Notes: generated by a model from the sequence alone, not told the origin. DNA of 35,736 nt from an uncultured Robiginitomaculum sp. (GCA_938010385.1 CALLVD010000074.1:1-35736), one strand, 5' to 3'; shown: positions 1 to 8,260, numbered from the stretch's first letter. Numbers and translations: made by a program.

Positions 1-341
1 TTTTGCGAAGCGTACATGGATGTTTTTACGCTGCCAACCCGAGCATTGGGTGGGGCCGTGACTTTGAACGAATAGCCGGTCATCAGGCTCGGCTGCTCAA
101 AGGCTGCGCCGGACTTCCAATTCGCAACCATGAAGAAAACGTCGCCGTGATTGACATTGGTCGGCGATTTGGATCGCGGCGTGGCCAGCGCGTAGCAAAT
201 CCGGTTGCTGCCCGCGCCTTTTGTGTAAACCATCCAGTCCGAATAGGTCCCTTGGAGCTTTGGCTCGTCGGCAAAAGCGGCCGGCGCGGCGAGGGCGGAC
301 AGTCCGGCGGTCAGAATAAGGGCAGAGAGAACAGATTTCAT
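1..341 (-). CDS. IalB-family exported protein, 3' part outside window
   Basis: The first 113 residues of a minus-strand gene that runs off the left edge. It begins with a clear signal peptide (MKSVLSALILTAGLSALAAP, cleavage probably after AFA near residue 24). The mature part contains YSDWMVYT near residues 33-40, RICYALATPRSK near 47-58 and GDVFFMVANWK near 66-76. This D-W-x-V-Y / CYA / G-D-x-(Y/F)-F-M-V-x-N-W pattern is typical of alphaproteobacterial invasion-associated locus B (IalB) proteins, small periplasmic or envelope proteins of poorly known function. The start is the only ATG before the signal peptide; the ribosome site is weak. It lies 94 bases downstream of the RNA methyltransferase stop and could be the tail of that operon or have its own promoter. 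Confidence 0.75.
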   Translation of the reverse strand, partial: MKSVLSALILTAGLSALAAPAAFADEPKLQGTYSDWMVYTKGAGSNRICYALATPRSKSPTNVNHGDVFFMVANWKSGAAFEQPSLMTGYSFKVTAPPNARVGSVKTSMYASQ

Positions 342-435
342 AAGGTCAGTCACAAATTAAAAGATGAGTGTATTATCGGCCAGTTTGCAAATTATGCCGT
401 TAAGATGCGGTTAAGCATAATTCTTTTTGCAGCAA

Positions 436-978
436 TTAATGCTTTCTTCTGCGCACTTCCTGCCAGGCCTGCACATCCGCGAGTTTCGGGCCGCCCGGCA
501 TAATCGGCCGTTCAGGATAGCCGCCCAGACAAATCGTGCGATCATAAAGCGTCAGCGCAGCGGCGAGTGAGACATTGATGCAAAACTTTGTCGGGATTTT
601 AACCACATGGGTACACAACGCCTGCATTTGCGGCGACAGGCTGCCTTTTTCCGGGCCTAAGATATAAGCGCAGGACAGCGGATGGCGAAAACTGGGTAAA
701 TCCACACTGTCTTCGGTCAGCTCAACGCCGACCAGCGGGCAGCCTTGCGGCAGGCGCATATCCTCGACGCTGTCCCATTCATAATACGGAACGTGAGACA
801 GTGCTTTGGACGTATCGGTGTCATTAATGCCGCGCAGTTTATGGTGGGCGTTAACGGTAAAGGCGAAGCTGGCCCCGAAAGCGTGGGCCGTGCGGGTCAC
901 CGCGCCCAGATTTTGCGCTTTGGAAATGCCTTCACTGCCAATACCGAAATAGCCGCGGCGATTCATATTCAAGGACAT
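436..978 (-). CDS. TrmH/SpoU-family RNA methyltransferase
   Basis: A 180-residue SPOUT-class methyltransferase, expected to 2'-O-methylate tRNA or rRNA using S-adenosylmethionine. The three family motifs are visible: N23-L-G-A-V-x-R29 (motif 1), LGPEKGSLS at 108-115 (motif 2, with Glu110) and IPTKFCINVSLAAAL near 128-142 (motif 3 of the trefoil knot, with Asn135). There is no extra RNA-binding N-terminal domain, so it is a minimal TrmH fold like TrmL. The exact target base cannot be told from sequence. Its start lies 5 bases after the MFS transporter stop, so it is probably co-transcribed as the fourth gene of the tetR operon. The functional link to a phospholipid operon is not obvious. Confidence 0.85.
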   Translation of the reverse strand: MSLNMNRRGYFGIGSEGISKAQNLGAVTRTAHAFGASFAFTVNAHHKLRGINDTDTSKALSHVPYYEWDSVEDMRLPQGCPLVGVELTEDSVDLPSFRHPLSCAYILGPEKGSLSPQMQALCTHVVKIPTKFCINVSLAAALTLYDRTICLGGYPERPIMPGGPKLADVQAWQEVRRRKH

Positions 979-983
979 AAGTT

Positions 984-2345
984 TTACTCTGAGATTACAG
1001 TCGTGTTTTTACGTTTTTGGACAAACCGCAGCAGCACATAGGCCGCCACGCCGGTCGAAATTATGGCCACCATTAAGAACGGGGTTTGCGGCGCAAGCGC
1101 GAGATAGCCCAGACCGATTAACACCAGCGTTACAATATTGACGGCTGCATTGAGCATGACCGCGCCGGCGCTCATCAATCGCGCCCGCACCGCATTGGGC
1201 GCGCGGCGCTGCGCCATAGCTTGCAGCGGTATCACATAAAGCCCGGCGCACAGTGATGATCCTATGACGGCTGCCAAAAAGCGCGGCGTGGCCGGATCTG
1301 CGAGAAATTGACTCGTATCGCCCAATTCAGTGCGGGCCGATTGATCTGTGCTTAAATACAGATCGAGCGTAAATAATGTCACGCCGACAATGCCGATTGC
1401 AATCAGCCCCATATTGTCGCCGCCGCGCGACAGCACGGCGCAGAGCAGCGCCCCGACCAAAATTGCCAAAGTCGACGATACCAAGACCAGCGCGAGGACG
1501 TTTTCGTCATAGACTAAAACCTCTTTGACCATATTCGGCATGACCAAAATCATCACGTTGGAAAATCCGTAAAACCATGCAATGCCCATCATCGGTTTAA
1601 ACACCGGCATATGCTCCAAAGATGTTTTCAAGACTCCTATGATGGACGTAATCGGGTTCCAATCTATTTTCAGATCTGCTTTGGGTGCAGGGGCATCCGG
1701 CAGTTTTTCTGCCGCAATCCATCCGATTACCGCAAACAAGAGCAAGACAGCAGCGATGATGTGCGGCCCGTTAAAAAAACTGTCCGGAAAGGCTTTATTG
1801 GCCAAGGCCAGCCCGACAACCATGCCCAGCAAAATCGTAAAAAACTGGAACCCCGACATGACGCCGTTAGCGGGAACCAGCTCTTTATCATCGAGCCATT
1901 GGGGCAAAACGGCATTTTTTGTCGGCGAGAAAAACGCTGACTGCGTGCCCATCAAGACAAGGGCCAGTGACAATATCACGACGCTCAGCAGGTTTTTGTT
2001 GCCGGGCGCGGGGTCATAAGCCAGCAGGCCTACCGCCGCGAAAATCATGATAGCCACTTCGGCCCGCTTCACCCATTTTAGAACAAGGCTGCGATCGACT
2101 TTGTCCGCGATCTGGCCGGCAATAGTGCAAAAAATTAAAAACGGGAGCGTAAACAATAATGCCGCAATCGGCACAACAGCGCCGGACGGAATATTTTCTG
2201 AAAAGAACACCATGCTGCCGAATGTGACGAGCGCGATGAGCGCATTTTTCAGCAGGTTGTCGTTAAATGTCCCTGCCTGAAACAAGACAAACAGCGGCAG
2301 GAACGTCCGCTTGGTAAACAGCTTTATCGAAGCTGCGGCGCTCAT
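984..2345 (-). CDS. LplT-like MFS transporter (probable lysophospholipid flippase)
   Basis: A 453-residue major facilitator with about 12 hydrophobic segments. The N-terminus has LFQAGTFNDNLLK (residues 21-33); the F-N-D-N motif in helix 1 is characteristic of the LplT lysophospholipid transporter group. The next loop, GQIADKVDRS, matches the MFS A-motif region (G-x-L-A-D-R). LplT moves lysophospholipid across the inner membrane for reacylation by an acyltransferase. Here the gene overlaps the stop of a PlsC-type acyltransferase by 4 bases (ATGA), implying translational coupling, so the pair probably does the Aas–LplT job with separate proteins. The substrate is inferred from motif and neighbour; another lipid or drug remains possible. 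Confidence 0.8.
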   Translation of the reverse strand: MSAAASIKLFTKRTFLPLFVLFQAGTFNDNLLKNALIALVTFGSMVFFSENIPSGAVVPIAALLFTLPFLIFCTIAGQIADKVDRSLVLKWVKRAEVAIMIFAAVGLLAYDPAPGNKNLLSVVILSLALVLMGTQSAFFSPTKNAVLPQWLDDKELVPANGVMSGFQFFTILLGMVVGLALANKAFPDSFFNGPHIIAAVLLLFAVIGWIAAEKLPDAPAPKADLKIDWNPITSIIGVLKTSLEHMPVFKPMMGIAWFYGFSNVMILVMPNMVKEVLVYDENVLALVLVSSTLAILVGALLCAVLSRGGDNMGLIAIGIVGVTLFTLDLYLSTDQSARTELGDTSQFLADPATPRFLAAVIGSSLCAGLYVIPLQAMAQRRAPNAVRARLMSAGAVMLNAAVNIVTLVLIGLGYLALAPQTPFLMVAIISTGVAAYVLLRFVQKRKNTTVISE

Positions 2346-3199
2346 GACCGCGCGCCTTGATCAAGCGCGGGCCGAACGGACGCCTCGCGGGCTTCGCGCT
2401 TGGCGCGGGCGACGTGATTTTCTTTTACAAGGCCGATATTATCGGGATTCAACGCGCCGAGATTATCCATATCTAAAAGCGCGCGGCTTCGGGTTTCAAT
2501 CGCTGTCTCCAAGCGCGCCATAAACTCATCCTTTTCCAATCCCGGCGGAATCGGCTCTAAAAATTCCAGCGTGGCCCGGCCGGGATATTTCATAATATCG
2601 GCCTGATTCCAGCGCTGCCCCAAATTGGTGGCCGCCGGAACGACGGGACAATTGAAATCCTTATACATGTGATACACGCCTTTGCGATAGCGATGTTGCG
2701 TGCCGACTTCCGACAGATGACCTTCGGGATAGATGAACATGACGCGGTTTTGCGTTTTAATCCGCGCCACCTCGCGGCGCATTTGGTCCTGCACATCACT
2801 CCCGCCGCAATTATCAATGACGACCGCGCCGGCTTTGCGCAGTATCGTTTTGACAATGGTGAATTTCGCAATCGCGTCGCCGGCCACGAAAGAGAGGTCA
2901 AAAAATTCTGAAAACAGCAAAAAACCGTCTCCATAGCTCTGATGTTTCGGCGCAATAATATAGGCCCCTGATTTGGGCAGGTTCTCTTTGCCGGTTATTT
3001 CAATCTCAATATCGACAATAGCTGTCATCAGGAATTTAATGGAGCGCGTATAGGCCATGAGGCCCGTCATCATTGGCTTGCGGCCGGGAATTAGCGCCAG
3101 CAGGCCGCAAATAATCGCGAAACCGGCCGTCACAACATAAAATAATATATGAAAAACCCATGACTTGATAAGGCCCGGCTTGGGGTGATGATCGCTCAT
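2342..3199 (-). CDS. PlsC-type 1-acyl-glycerol-3-phosphate acyltransferase
   Basis: A 285-residue glycerolipid acyltransferase that should move an acyl group onto a lysophospholipid or lysophosphatidate at the inner membrane. A long hydrophobic segment (about residues 13-38) anchors the N-terminus. Family motifs are in order: H86-Q-S-Y-G-D91 (the catalytic HX4D), GAVVIDN near 124-130, FIYPEGHLSEVG near 155-166 (motif III, where His replaces the usual Thr/Ser after EG) and VVPAATNLG near 182-190 (motif IV). The C-terminal 40 residues are charged. It starts 9 bases after the TetR stop and overlaps the transporter start by 4 bases. The pairing with an LplT-like protein suggests lysophospholipid recycling rather than the housekeeping PlsC step. 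Exact acceptor is inferred. Confidence 0.85.
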   Translation of the reverse strand: MSDHHPKPGLIKSWVFHILFYVVTAGFAIICGLLALIPGRKPMMTGLMAYTRSIKFLMTAIVDIEIEITGKENLPKSGAYIIAPKHQSYGDGFLLFSEFFDLSFVAGDAIAKFTIVKTILRKAGAVVIDNCGGSDVQDQMRREVARIKTQNRVMFIYPEGHLSEVGTQHRYRKGVYHMYKDFNCPVVPAATNLGQRWNQADIMKYPGRATLEFLEPIPPGLEKDEFMARLETAIETRSRALLDMDNLGALNPDNIGLVKENHVARAKREAREASVRPALDQGARS

Positions 3200-3208
3200 A
3201 ATATTGTC

Positions 3209-3910
3209 CTAAGCTGCACTTGAGAGCAGAACAGCCATGACCGCGGCCTTAAAAGCCGGCGCGTGATCGCCCAGCGCGCCGGGGATTTGCCCGTAAAGCT
3301 TGGCCGTCGCAGTTTGGGTCACGCAGCCCAGTGCCATGGCGGCTTTAACCGCCGGATCGCCGCCCGGAATTTCGCCGCGCGCTTGCGCCGTTTCGATAAT
3401 ATCTTTCGCGGCCAACATCGGGCTGTCGCCGGCATCTGCAGCCAAATCTTTGAAGGCGTGAAAATGCAGCACGTAATAGTAAAACGCATCTCGGTCCTCA
3501 TCCGCAAAGGCGCAATAGCCGGTGACAATCGCCGCGACTTTCTCAGATAATCGGCCCGGCGCCTGCTCTGCCGCGCGGACTAAATCAGCCAGCCGCTTAT
3601 GCCCGGCGACCATCAGGCTGCGCGCCAGCTCGGTTTTGCTCTTGTAATAGCGGTAGATGACGCCTTCGGACACGCCGGCGGTCGCGGCAAGCTCTTTAGT
3701 GGAAACGCCGTCAACGCCGGAGGCCGCAAACAAAGTCAGCGCCGCCCGCTCGATTTTCTCTTTCGTCGTCGGTCCGGATTTAGCCTTGGCAGACTTGCCC
3801 TTTGACGGTTTAGCCGGCGCAGATTTAGCCTGAACCGGCGCCGTCGCAGCTTTGGGCTTAACTGTTGCGGGCGTTTTTTTCGGGTTAAAGTACTTTGTCT
3901 TGGTCGCCAT
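3209..3910 (-). CDS. TetR-family repressor with basic N-terminal tail
   Basis: A 233-residue TetR/AcrR regulator. The DNA-binding domain covers about residues 48-100, with the helix-turn-helix at VSTKELAATAGVSEGVIYRYYKSK (69-92). Before it sits a Lys/Ala/Pro-rich tail of roughly 47 residues, low in complexity and unusual for the family. The ligand domain (100-233) resembles fatty-acid or multidrug-responsive TetRs but I cannot name the ligand. It is first in a tight operon with the acyltransferase and LplT-like transporter. A perfect palindrome overlaps the -10 box of its own promoter, so autorepression of the whole operon is very likely. A lipid-derived inducer is plausible but not shown. 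Confidence 0.88.
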   Translation of the reverse strand: MATKTKYFNPKKTPATVKPKAATAPVQAKSAPAKPSKGKSAKAKSGPTTKEKIERAALTLFAASGVDGVSTKELAATAGVSEGVIYRYYKSKTELARSLMVAGHKRLADLVRAAEQAPGRLSEKVAAIVTGYCAFADEDRDAFYYYVLHFHAFKDLAADAGDSPMLAAKDIIETAQARGEIPGGDPAVKAAMALGCVTQTATAKLYGQIPGALGDHAPAFKAAVMAVLLSSAA

Positions 3911-3931
3911 AGTTTTGCTTACATAATTATG

Positions 3932-3945
3932 AGTGAGCGCTCACT
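3932..3945. promoter_or_regulatory. Probable TetR operator
   Basis: A perfect 14-bp palindrome, AGTGAGCGCTCACT. Half-sites of this type are common in TetR-family operators. It overlaps three bases of the -10 box of the tetR promoter and sits 22 bases upstream of the tetR start codon. A bound repressor would block the polymerase. The divergent gamma-glutamyltransferase gene starts 108 bases away and could also be affected. Confidence 0.75.
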
Positions 3946-3970
3946 ATATAAAAACTTCTGTTTATGTCAA
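3943..3970 (-). promoter_or_regulatory. Sigma70-type promoter of the tetR operon
   Basis: On the minus strand there is a perfect -35 TTGACA (3,970-3,965), a 16-bp spacer and a -10 TATAGT (3,948-3,943). Transcription would start near 3,936, inside the palindrome, about 26 bases before the tetR ATG. The near-consensus elements suggest a strong promoter held down by the operator. Confidence 0.72.
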
Positions 3971-4052
3971 CTCTGCCTTTCCGCGCCTTAACGCCCCTTG
4001 CTCAGCGCCGTCTTAAGCCTATGATGCGCCACCCATATCGCACGGATTATCT

Positions 4053-5795
4053 ATGACATTTTTTCCCAAAGCCGCTTTAGTGACTGCTGCCCTCTTGCCT
4101 TGGCTTGGCGGCTGCTCGGATCAAACCGAGGAGGCCGGCACACGCGCGCCAAGTGAGGCTATGGTTGCCGCCGCTGATCCGCGCGCCGTGGCCGCCGGAC
4201 TGGAGATAATGTCGGAAGGCGGCACAGCCGTTGATGCTGCCATTGCCGTTCAGGCCGTATTGGGCTTGGTTGAACCGCAAAGCAGCGGCATTGCCGGTGG
4301 GGCTTTCATGCTGGTCTATGATGCCCAGACAAAGCGCGTCACAATGTATGACGGACGCGAAACTGCACCGGCGAGCGCCACGCCCAAACTCTTTTATGGC
4401 GATGATGATAAACGCTTGCCCTATATCCAAGGCATTGCGTCGGGCAAAAGCACGGGCGTCCCCGGCGTGGTGGCTATGATGCATATGGCGCACACCGACC
4501 ATGGCAAGCTGACATGGGCGCGCCCGTTTGACCGCGCTATAAACTATGCAGAGGAAGGATTTGTCGTCTCGCCGCGTCTGGAGTCTTCGCTGGCGCGCTT
4601 TGCGGGCTACGGAATTCTGGCGCAAAATGAAAACGCAAAAGACTATTTCTTTGTAGACGGGAAAACCCTCCCGGCCGGATTTAAGCGCGATAACATACCC
4701 TATGCCGAAAGCCTGCGCGCCATTGCAAAGGATTACCGCAATATGTACCGGGGCCCCATCGCGCAGGCGATTATTGACGCCGCCCGGCTGTCCCCGCGCC
4801 CGGGCGGACTGTCTCTGCAAGATTTTGCCGACTATAAGCCGCGCAAACGCGACGCGCTTTGCAGCGGATATAAAGGCATGGCGATTTGCGGCGCGCAGCC
4901 GCCGTCATCCGGCGGCGTGGCCGTTCAGGCTATTATGCGCACGCTGGAGTCTACTCAGATTGACCGCTACGGCCCGGACTCCCCCGAAGGCTGGCACTTA
5001 TTTATTGAGGCGTCCCGCCTCGCCTATGCTGATAGGGACCTCTATGTCGGCGATGACGCTTTTGTAAATGTGCCGACGGATGCCATGCTGGACGCAGGCT
5101 ATTTAAAAAGCCGCGCGGCGCTGATTAAGCCGGATGCCGTCATGGCGTCCGTCCGGGCCGGCGATCCGGCCGGCTTTACGCCGGGCCCGGATATGACGCC
5201 GGACAGTCCGGGGACCAGCCATTTGTCTATCGTTGACAGCTATGGCAATGCGGTTTCAATGACAACAACGGTCGAAGGCGGGTTTGGCAGCCAGCGCATG
5301 GCGGCCGGCATGATGCTGAATAATCAGCTGACCGATTTTTCTTTCGAGCCGCTGACAAAAGCGGGAGCGCCCGTTGCCAACGCCGTTGCGCCCGGCAAAC
5401 GCCCGCGCAGCTCTATGGCCCCGACGATAGTGCTCGATAAAAACGGGGATTTCCTGCTGGCGACGGGATCACCCGGCGGTAATTCGATTATCGCTTATAC
5501 GGCCAAAACTTTAGTGGGCATGCTGGATTGGAATCTCAGCCCGCAAGAGGCGTCGGACCTGCCCAATGTCATTGCCCGCGGCAAAAGGGTAAAAATGGAA
5601 AAAGACGGCATGCCCGGCGCAGTCATTAATGAGCTGAAAGCCATGGGCCATAATCTCGCTTTGTCTGACGGGGAAATCAGCGGCATCCATATTATTCGCA
5701 GACAGCCTGACGGCTCGCTTGTCGGTGCGGCCGATAAACGCCGTGAGGGCGTTGCGTGGAAAGCCGGCGATATTCCGGCAGATATGAAGAAGTAA
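4053..5795 (+). CDS. ggt: Gamma-glutamyltransferase, lipoprotein form
   Basis: A 580-residue gamma-glutamyltransferase, which cleaves or transfers the gamma-glutamyl group of glutathione and related peptides. The protein is made as a precursor that cuts itself before a catalytic threonine; here this is T388 in PGTSHLSIVDSYGN. Other family features are SSGIAGGAFMLVYD (78-90), GRETAP (101-106), PPSSGG (283-288), PRSSMAPTIV (451-460) and GSPGG (472-476). The N-terminus has a lipoprotein signal with lipobox LGGC (Cys21), so the enzyme should be anchored in the envelope and not free in the periplasm. Length is normal. It is divergent from the tetR operon and convergent with the dehydrogenase, whose stop lies 5 bases away. 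No clear promoter was seen. Confidence 0.92.
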   Translation: MTFFPKAALVTAALLPWLGGCSDQTEEAGTRAPSEAMVAAADPRAVAAGLEIMSEGGTAVDAAIAVQAVLGLVEPQSSGIAGGAFMLVYDAQTKRVTMYDGRETAPASATPKLFYGDDDKRLPYIQGIASGKSTGVPGVVAMMHMAHTDHGKLTWARPFDRAINYAEEGFVVSPRLESSLARFAGYGILAQNENAKDYFFVDGKTLPAGFKRDNIPYAESLRAIAKDYRNMYRGPIAQAIIDAARLSPRPGGLSLQDFADYKPRKRDALCSGYKGMAICGAQPPSSGGVAVQAIMRTLESTQIDRYGPDSPEGWHLFIEASRLAYADRDLYVGDDAFVNVPTDAMLDAGYLKSRAALIKPDAVMASVRAGDPAGFTPGPDMTPDSPGTSHLSIVDSYGNAVSMTTTVEGGFGSQRMAAGMMLNNQLTDFSFEPLTKAGAPVANAVAPGKRPRSSMAPTIVLDKNGDFLLATGSPGGNSIIAYTAKTLVGMLDWNLSPQEASDLPNVIARGKRVKMEKDGMPGAVINELKAMGHNLALSDGEISGIHIIRRQPDGSLVGAADKRREGVAWKAGDIPADMKK

Positions 5796-5800
5796 GCGGC

Positions 5801-6811
5801 CTAAGACGCTTTGGGATATTTCGTTTCCGGCGGCAATACCCGGTCCGGCGGCATATGCGCGTCCATCATGGCGCGGATATTAATCATTACCTTCTGGCCC
5901 ATTTCAAAACGTGATTCCTGCGTAGCCGAGCCGATATGCGGGGCCAATATTACATTAGGCAAATCAAGCAGACCGGGATTGACCACCGGCTCGTCTTCAT
6001 AAACATCCAATCCTGCCCCCGCAATATGACCGGCCTTAAGGGCCGCCGCCAGAGCCGCCTCATCAATCACCTCACCGCGAGACGTATTGACGATATAGCT
6101 GCCCGCGCCGAGGGTTTTCAGCTGCGCCGCCCCGATCATGCCGTGGGTCGCTTTCGTCAATGGGCAATTAACAGAGACGATATCCACCGCGCGCAACATG
6201 TCATCCAAATCTGCGTGATAAACCGCGCCCAGACCTTCGCCGATAGAGCGCGGCACTTCGCGGCGATTATGATAATGCACGTCCAATCCAAACGCTTTGG
6301 CGCGGCGCGCCACAGCTTGGCCGATGCGGCCCATGCCGATAATGCCCAAAGTCTTACCCTTGACGCGCCGCCCGGTCATCCATGTCGGCGACCAGCCGGT
6401 AAACTTGCCTTCGCGCAGCAATCTGTCCGCTTCCACCAGGCGACGCGGCAAAGCCAGTATCAGCGCCATGGTCAAATCTGCCGTATCTTCGGTCAATACG
6501 CCCGGCGTGTTTGTGACGATTATGCCTTTGGCATGCGCGCCGGCGACATCAATATGGTCTGTGCCGGCGCCAAAATTAGCGATCATTTTCAGGTTTGGGC
6601 CGGCCGCCTCAATAATGGCTGAGTCGATATCATCGGTTACCGTCGGGACCAGAACATCCGCCCGCGACACGGCTGCCTTTAAATCATCGGCGCTCATGGC
6701 AGCGTCCTTGCGCGAAAACTCGCAATTAAACAGGGCGGCCAAGCGTGCTTCGACCTGCTCGGGCAATTTGCGGGTGACAATCACCAGCGGCTTTTTCGCG
6801 TTTTCGATCAT
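5801..6811 (-). CDS. D-isomer-specific 2-hydroxyacid dehydrogenase (glyoxylate/hydroxypyruvate reductase type)
   Basis: A 336-residue NAD(P)-dependent dehydrogenase that interconverts a D-2-hydroxyacid and its 2-oxoacid. The Rossmann motif G159-M-G161-x-x-G164 is present, as are the catalytic residues Arg245 (NTSRGEVID), Glu274 (DVYEDEP) and His292 (APHIGSAT). The lack of extra C-terminal ACT domains rules out PGDH-type serine biosynthesis. Overall pattern (NFGAGTDHID, VLTEDTADL) is closest to glyoxylate/hydroxypyruvate reductases or D-glycerate dehydrogenases, but substrate cannot be fixed by motif. It is transcribed alone, divergent from the SH3 protein gene. Confidence 0.9.
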   Translation of the reverse strand: MIENAKKPLVIVTRKLPEQVEARLAALFNCEFSRKDAAMSADDLKAAVSRADVLVPTVTDDIDSAIIEAAGPNLKMIANFGAGTDHIDVAGAHAKGIIVTNTPGVLTEDTADLTMALILALPRRLVEADRLLREGKFTGWSPTWMTGRRVKGKTLGIIGMGRIGQAVARRAKAFGLDVHYHNRREVPRSIGEGLGAVYHADLDDMLRAVDIVSVNCPLTKATHGMIGAAQLKTLGAGSYIVNTSRGEVIDEAALAAALKAGHIAGAGLDVYEDEPVVNPGLLDLPNVILAPHIGSATQESRFEMGQKVMINIRAMMDAHMPPDRVLPPETKYPKAS

Positions 6812-6934
6812 GCGCCATTTAACCCGCTAAGCCCTTATGAGTGCAAGCCAAAAAGCGCGCAGCATGATCGAATTCAATGCGCTTGAAACGATTAAATTAA
6901 CCTGCTGTTTAGGCTGTTTTGGCAAGACCGTGCC

Positions 6935-7471
6935 ATGACTCGCCCCCTTACATATTCAGCCCTGATGCTCTGCATGCTTTGCCTGCCGGCTTTAATCCTG
7001 ACGGGGCCGGCGGCAAGCGCGTCAGACCTGCCCCGCATGATGTCCAAAACGGGCGCGGAAACGCCGTCCGGATTTAAAGTCCCGCGGTTTGTCAGCCTGA
7101 AATACGGCAATATTAACGGGCGTACAGGCCCGGGACAGGGCCACCCGATTAAATGGAATTACAGCCGCAAAGGCCTGCCCGTTATTGTCGTGGCCGAAAC
7201 TGAGATGTGGCGCAAAATCCGTGATGCGAGCGGTGACGAATCCTGGATGCACAAACGCACCCTCTCCGGGCAGCGCATGGCCATAACGCTTACCGATGTG
7301 ACGATACGCGCAAAACCAAGCCAGTCTGCCAAGGGCCGCGCTATTGCGTCCAAAGATGCGCTGCTGACTTTGGAAAAATGTGACGAGGCCGGATGGTGCG
7401 CCGTCAAAGCCTCCTCAGGACACAGCGGATGGGTACAGCGCCGCACGCTCTGGGGCGCACAATCGCTCTGA
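6935..7471 (+). CDS. Exported bacterial SH3-domain protein
   Basis: A 178-residue protein with a signal peptide (hydrophobic run about residues 7-25, cleavage probably after SAS-A). Two SH3-like modules follow: one around 53-110 with the typical N-x-R-x-G-P-G start (INGRTGPGQGHPI) and a W-x-K-I-R-D core, and one around 115-175 with a second R-A-K-P-S start and a GWVQRR end. Bacterial SH3 (SH3_4) modules usually bind peptidoglycan or envelope partners; no catalytic domain is attached. Such proteins are widespread in Alphaproteobacteria. Its stop codon directly abuts the stop of the convergent pterin dehydratase. Confidence 0.85.
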   Translation: MTRPLTYSALMLCMLCLPALILTGPAASASDLPRMMSKTGAETPSGFKVPRFVSLKYGNINGRTGPGQGHPIKWNYSRKGLPVIVVAETEMWRKIRDASGDESWMHKRTLSGQRMAITLTDVTIRAKPSQSAKGRAIASKDALLTLEKCDEAGWCAVKASSGHSGWVQRRTLWGAQSL

Positions 7472-7744
7472 CTACGCCCCCGCCGCCTTGTTCATAAGGC
7501 CCGCGAGCTTGACGTCTTTTTCCGTCACTCCGCCCGCGTCGTGGGTCGTCAGGGTGACGTCGACGCGGTTATAGACATTATACCATTCCGGATGATGATC
7601 CATGGCTTGGGCATGGATGGCAATTTCGCTCATGAAGCCGAAAGCCGCAGTAAAATCATCAAATTTAAATATTCGCGTGATAAAATCATCACCGCCAGTC
7701 CATCCGGGCAGGTCAGTCACCACGTCTTTCGGATCTAAAATCAT
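7472..7744 (-). CDS. phhB: Pterin-4a-carbinolamine dehydratase
   Basis: A 90-residue protein matching the full family. It dehydrates 4a-hydroxytetrahydrobiopterin formed by aromatic amino acid hydroxylases so that the pterin cofactor can be recycled. Visible active-site signature: H50-H51-P-E-W-Y-N-V-Y-N, followed by V-x-L-T-T-H68. No phenylalanine hydroxylase gene is in the window, so the reason for its location is unclear. It converges head-on with the SH3 gene with no spacer and is divergent from the VanZ-like gene. Confidence 0.92.
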   Translation of the reverse strand: MILDPKDVVTDLPGWTGGDDFITRIFKFDDFTAAFGFMSEIAIHAQAMDHHPEWYNVYNRVDVTLTTHDAGGVTEKDVKLAGLMNKAAGA

Positions 7745-7843
7745 AAGTCTCTCTTTATCTGCAAGTCATCTGCGCAAATGTCACAAACTTGCCTCAATAT
7801 CCGTTATACATTTGTTAATCTATTAAAGCCGGGGGCTTTGACC

Positions 7844-8260
7844 ATGAAATTGAAGTTATTTTCAACATACACATTGCCGCCTTATGCGGCCGGTGTTTTT
7901 CGCGCTATTGCCCTCATAGCCACGCTTGTTTTGGTCCATGAGTCCCTGCTGCCGGCAGGACAGAGCCCAAGCCTGAACAATTTTGACAAAATAATGCACT
8001 TTGCCTCCTATTTTCTCCTGACAGGACTTTGGGCCTTGGCCTTTAACGGACGGGGACTGCTGAAAATCACCATAATTCTAACGGCGCTCGGTTTCGGCCT
8101 GGAAGTTGCACAACATGTGATGGAACTCGGCCGTACCGGCTCAATTTGGGACGCCTTAGCCAATTTTGCAGGCTGCGGCGTGGCGGCTTTGGCCGCGACC
8201 CGCATCATTGAGGCAGAGGCAGTCAGCCATGAAAACTCTGCGCCGCAGATGACGGGTTAA
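7844..8260 (+). CDS. VanZ-like membrane protein
   Basis: 138 residues with about four hydrophobic segments (near residues 17-33, 48-62, 68-90 and 105-125). It contains the VanZ signature NFDKIMHFASYFLLTG and, later, EVAQHVMELGRTGSIWDALANFAG, where the D-x-x-A-N pattern is conserved. VanZ-like proteins are small membrane proteins of unknown role outside teicoplanin resistance. An in-frame extension to 7,778 exists, but ATG 7,844 follows a GGGGG ribosome site and starts a conventional membrane protein. It stands alone upstream of the repeat protein. Confidence 0.8.
   Translation: MKLKLFSTYTLPPYAAGVFRAIALIATLVLVHESLLPAGQSPSLNNFDKIMHFASYFLLTGLWALAFNGRGLLKITIILTALGFGLEVAQHVMELGRTGSIWDALANFAGCGVAALAATRIIEAEAVSHENSAPQMTG

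Noticed and set aside
3-503. Plus-strand frame of 166 codons at the left edge
   Set aside because: It lies opposite the IalB-family gene, which has a signal peptide and family motifs; the plus frame shows neither.
4077-4820. 247-codon minus frame inside the gamma-glutamyltransferase gene
   Set aside because: Antisense shadow of a clearly conserved enzyme; no ribosome site or recognisable domain.
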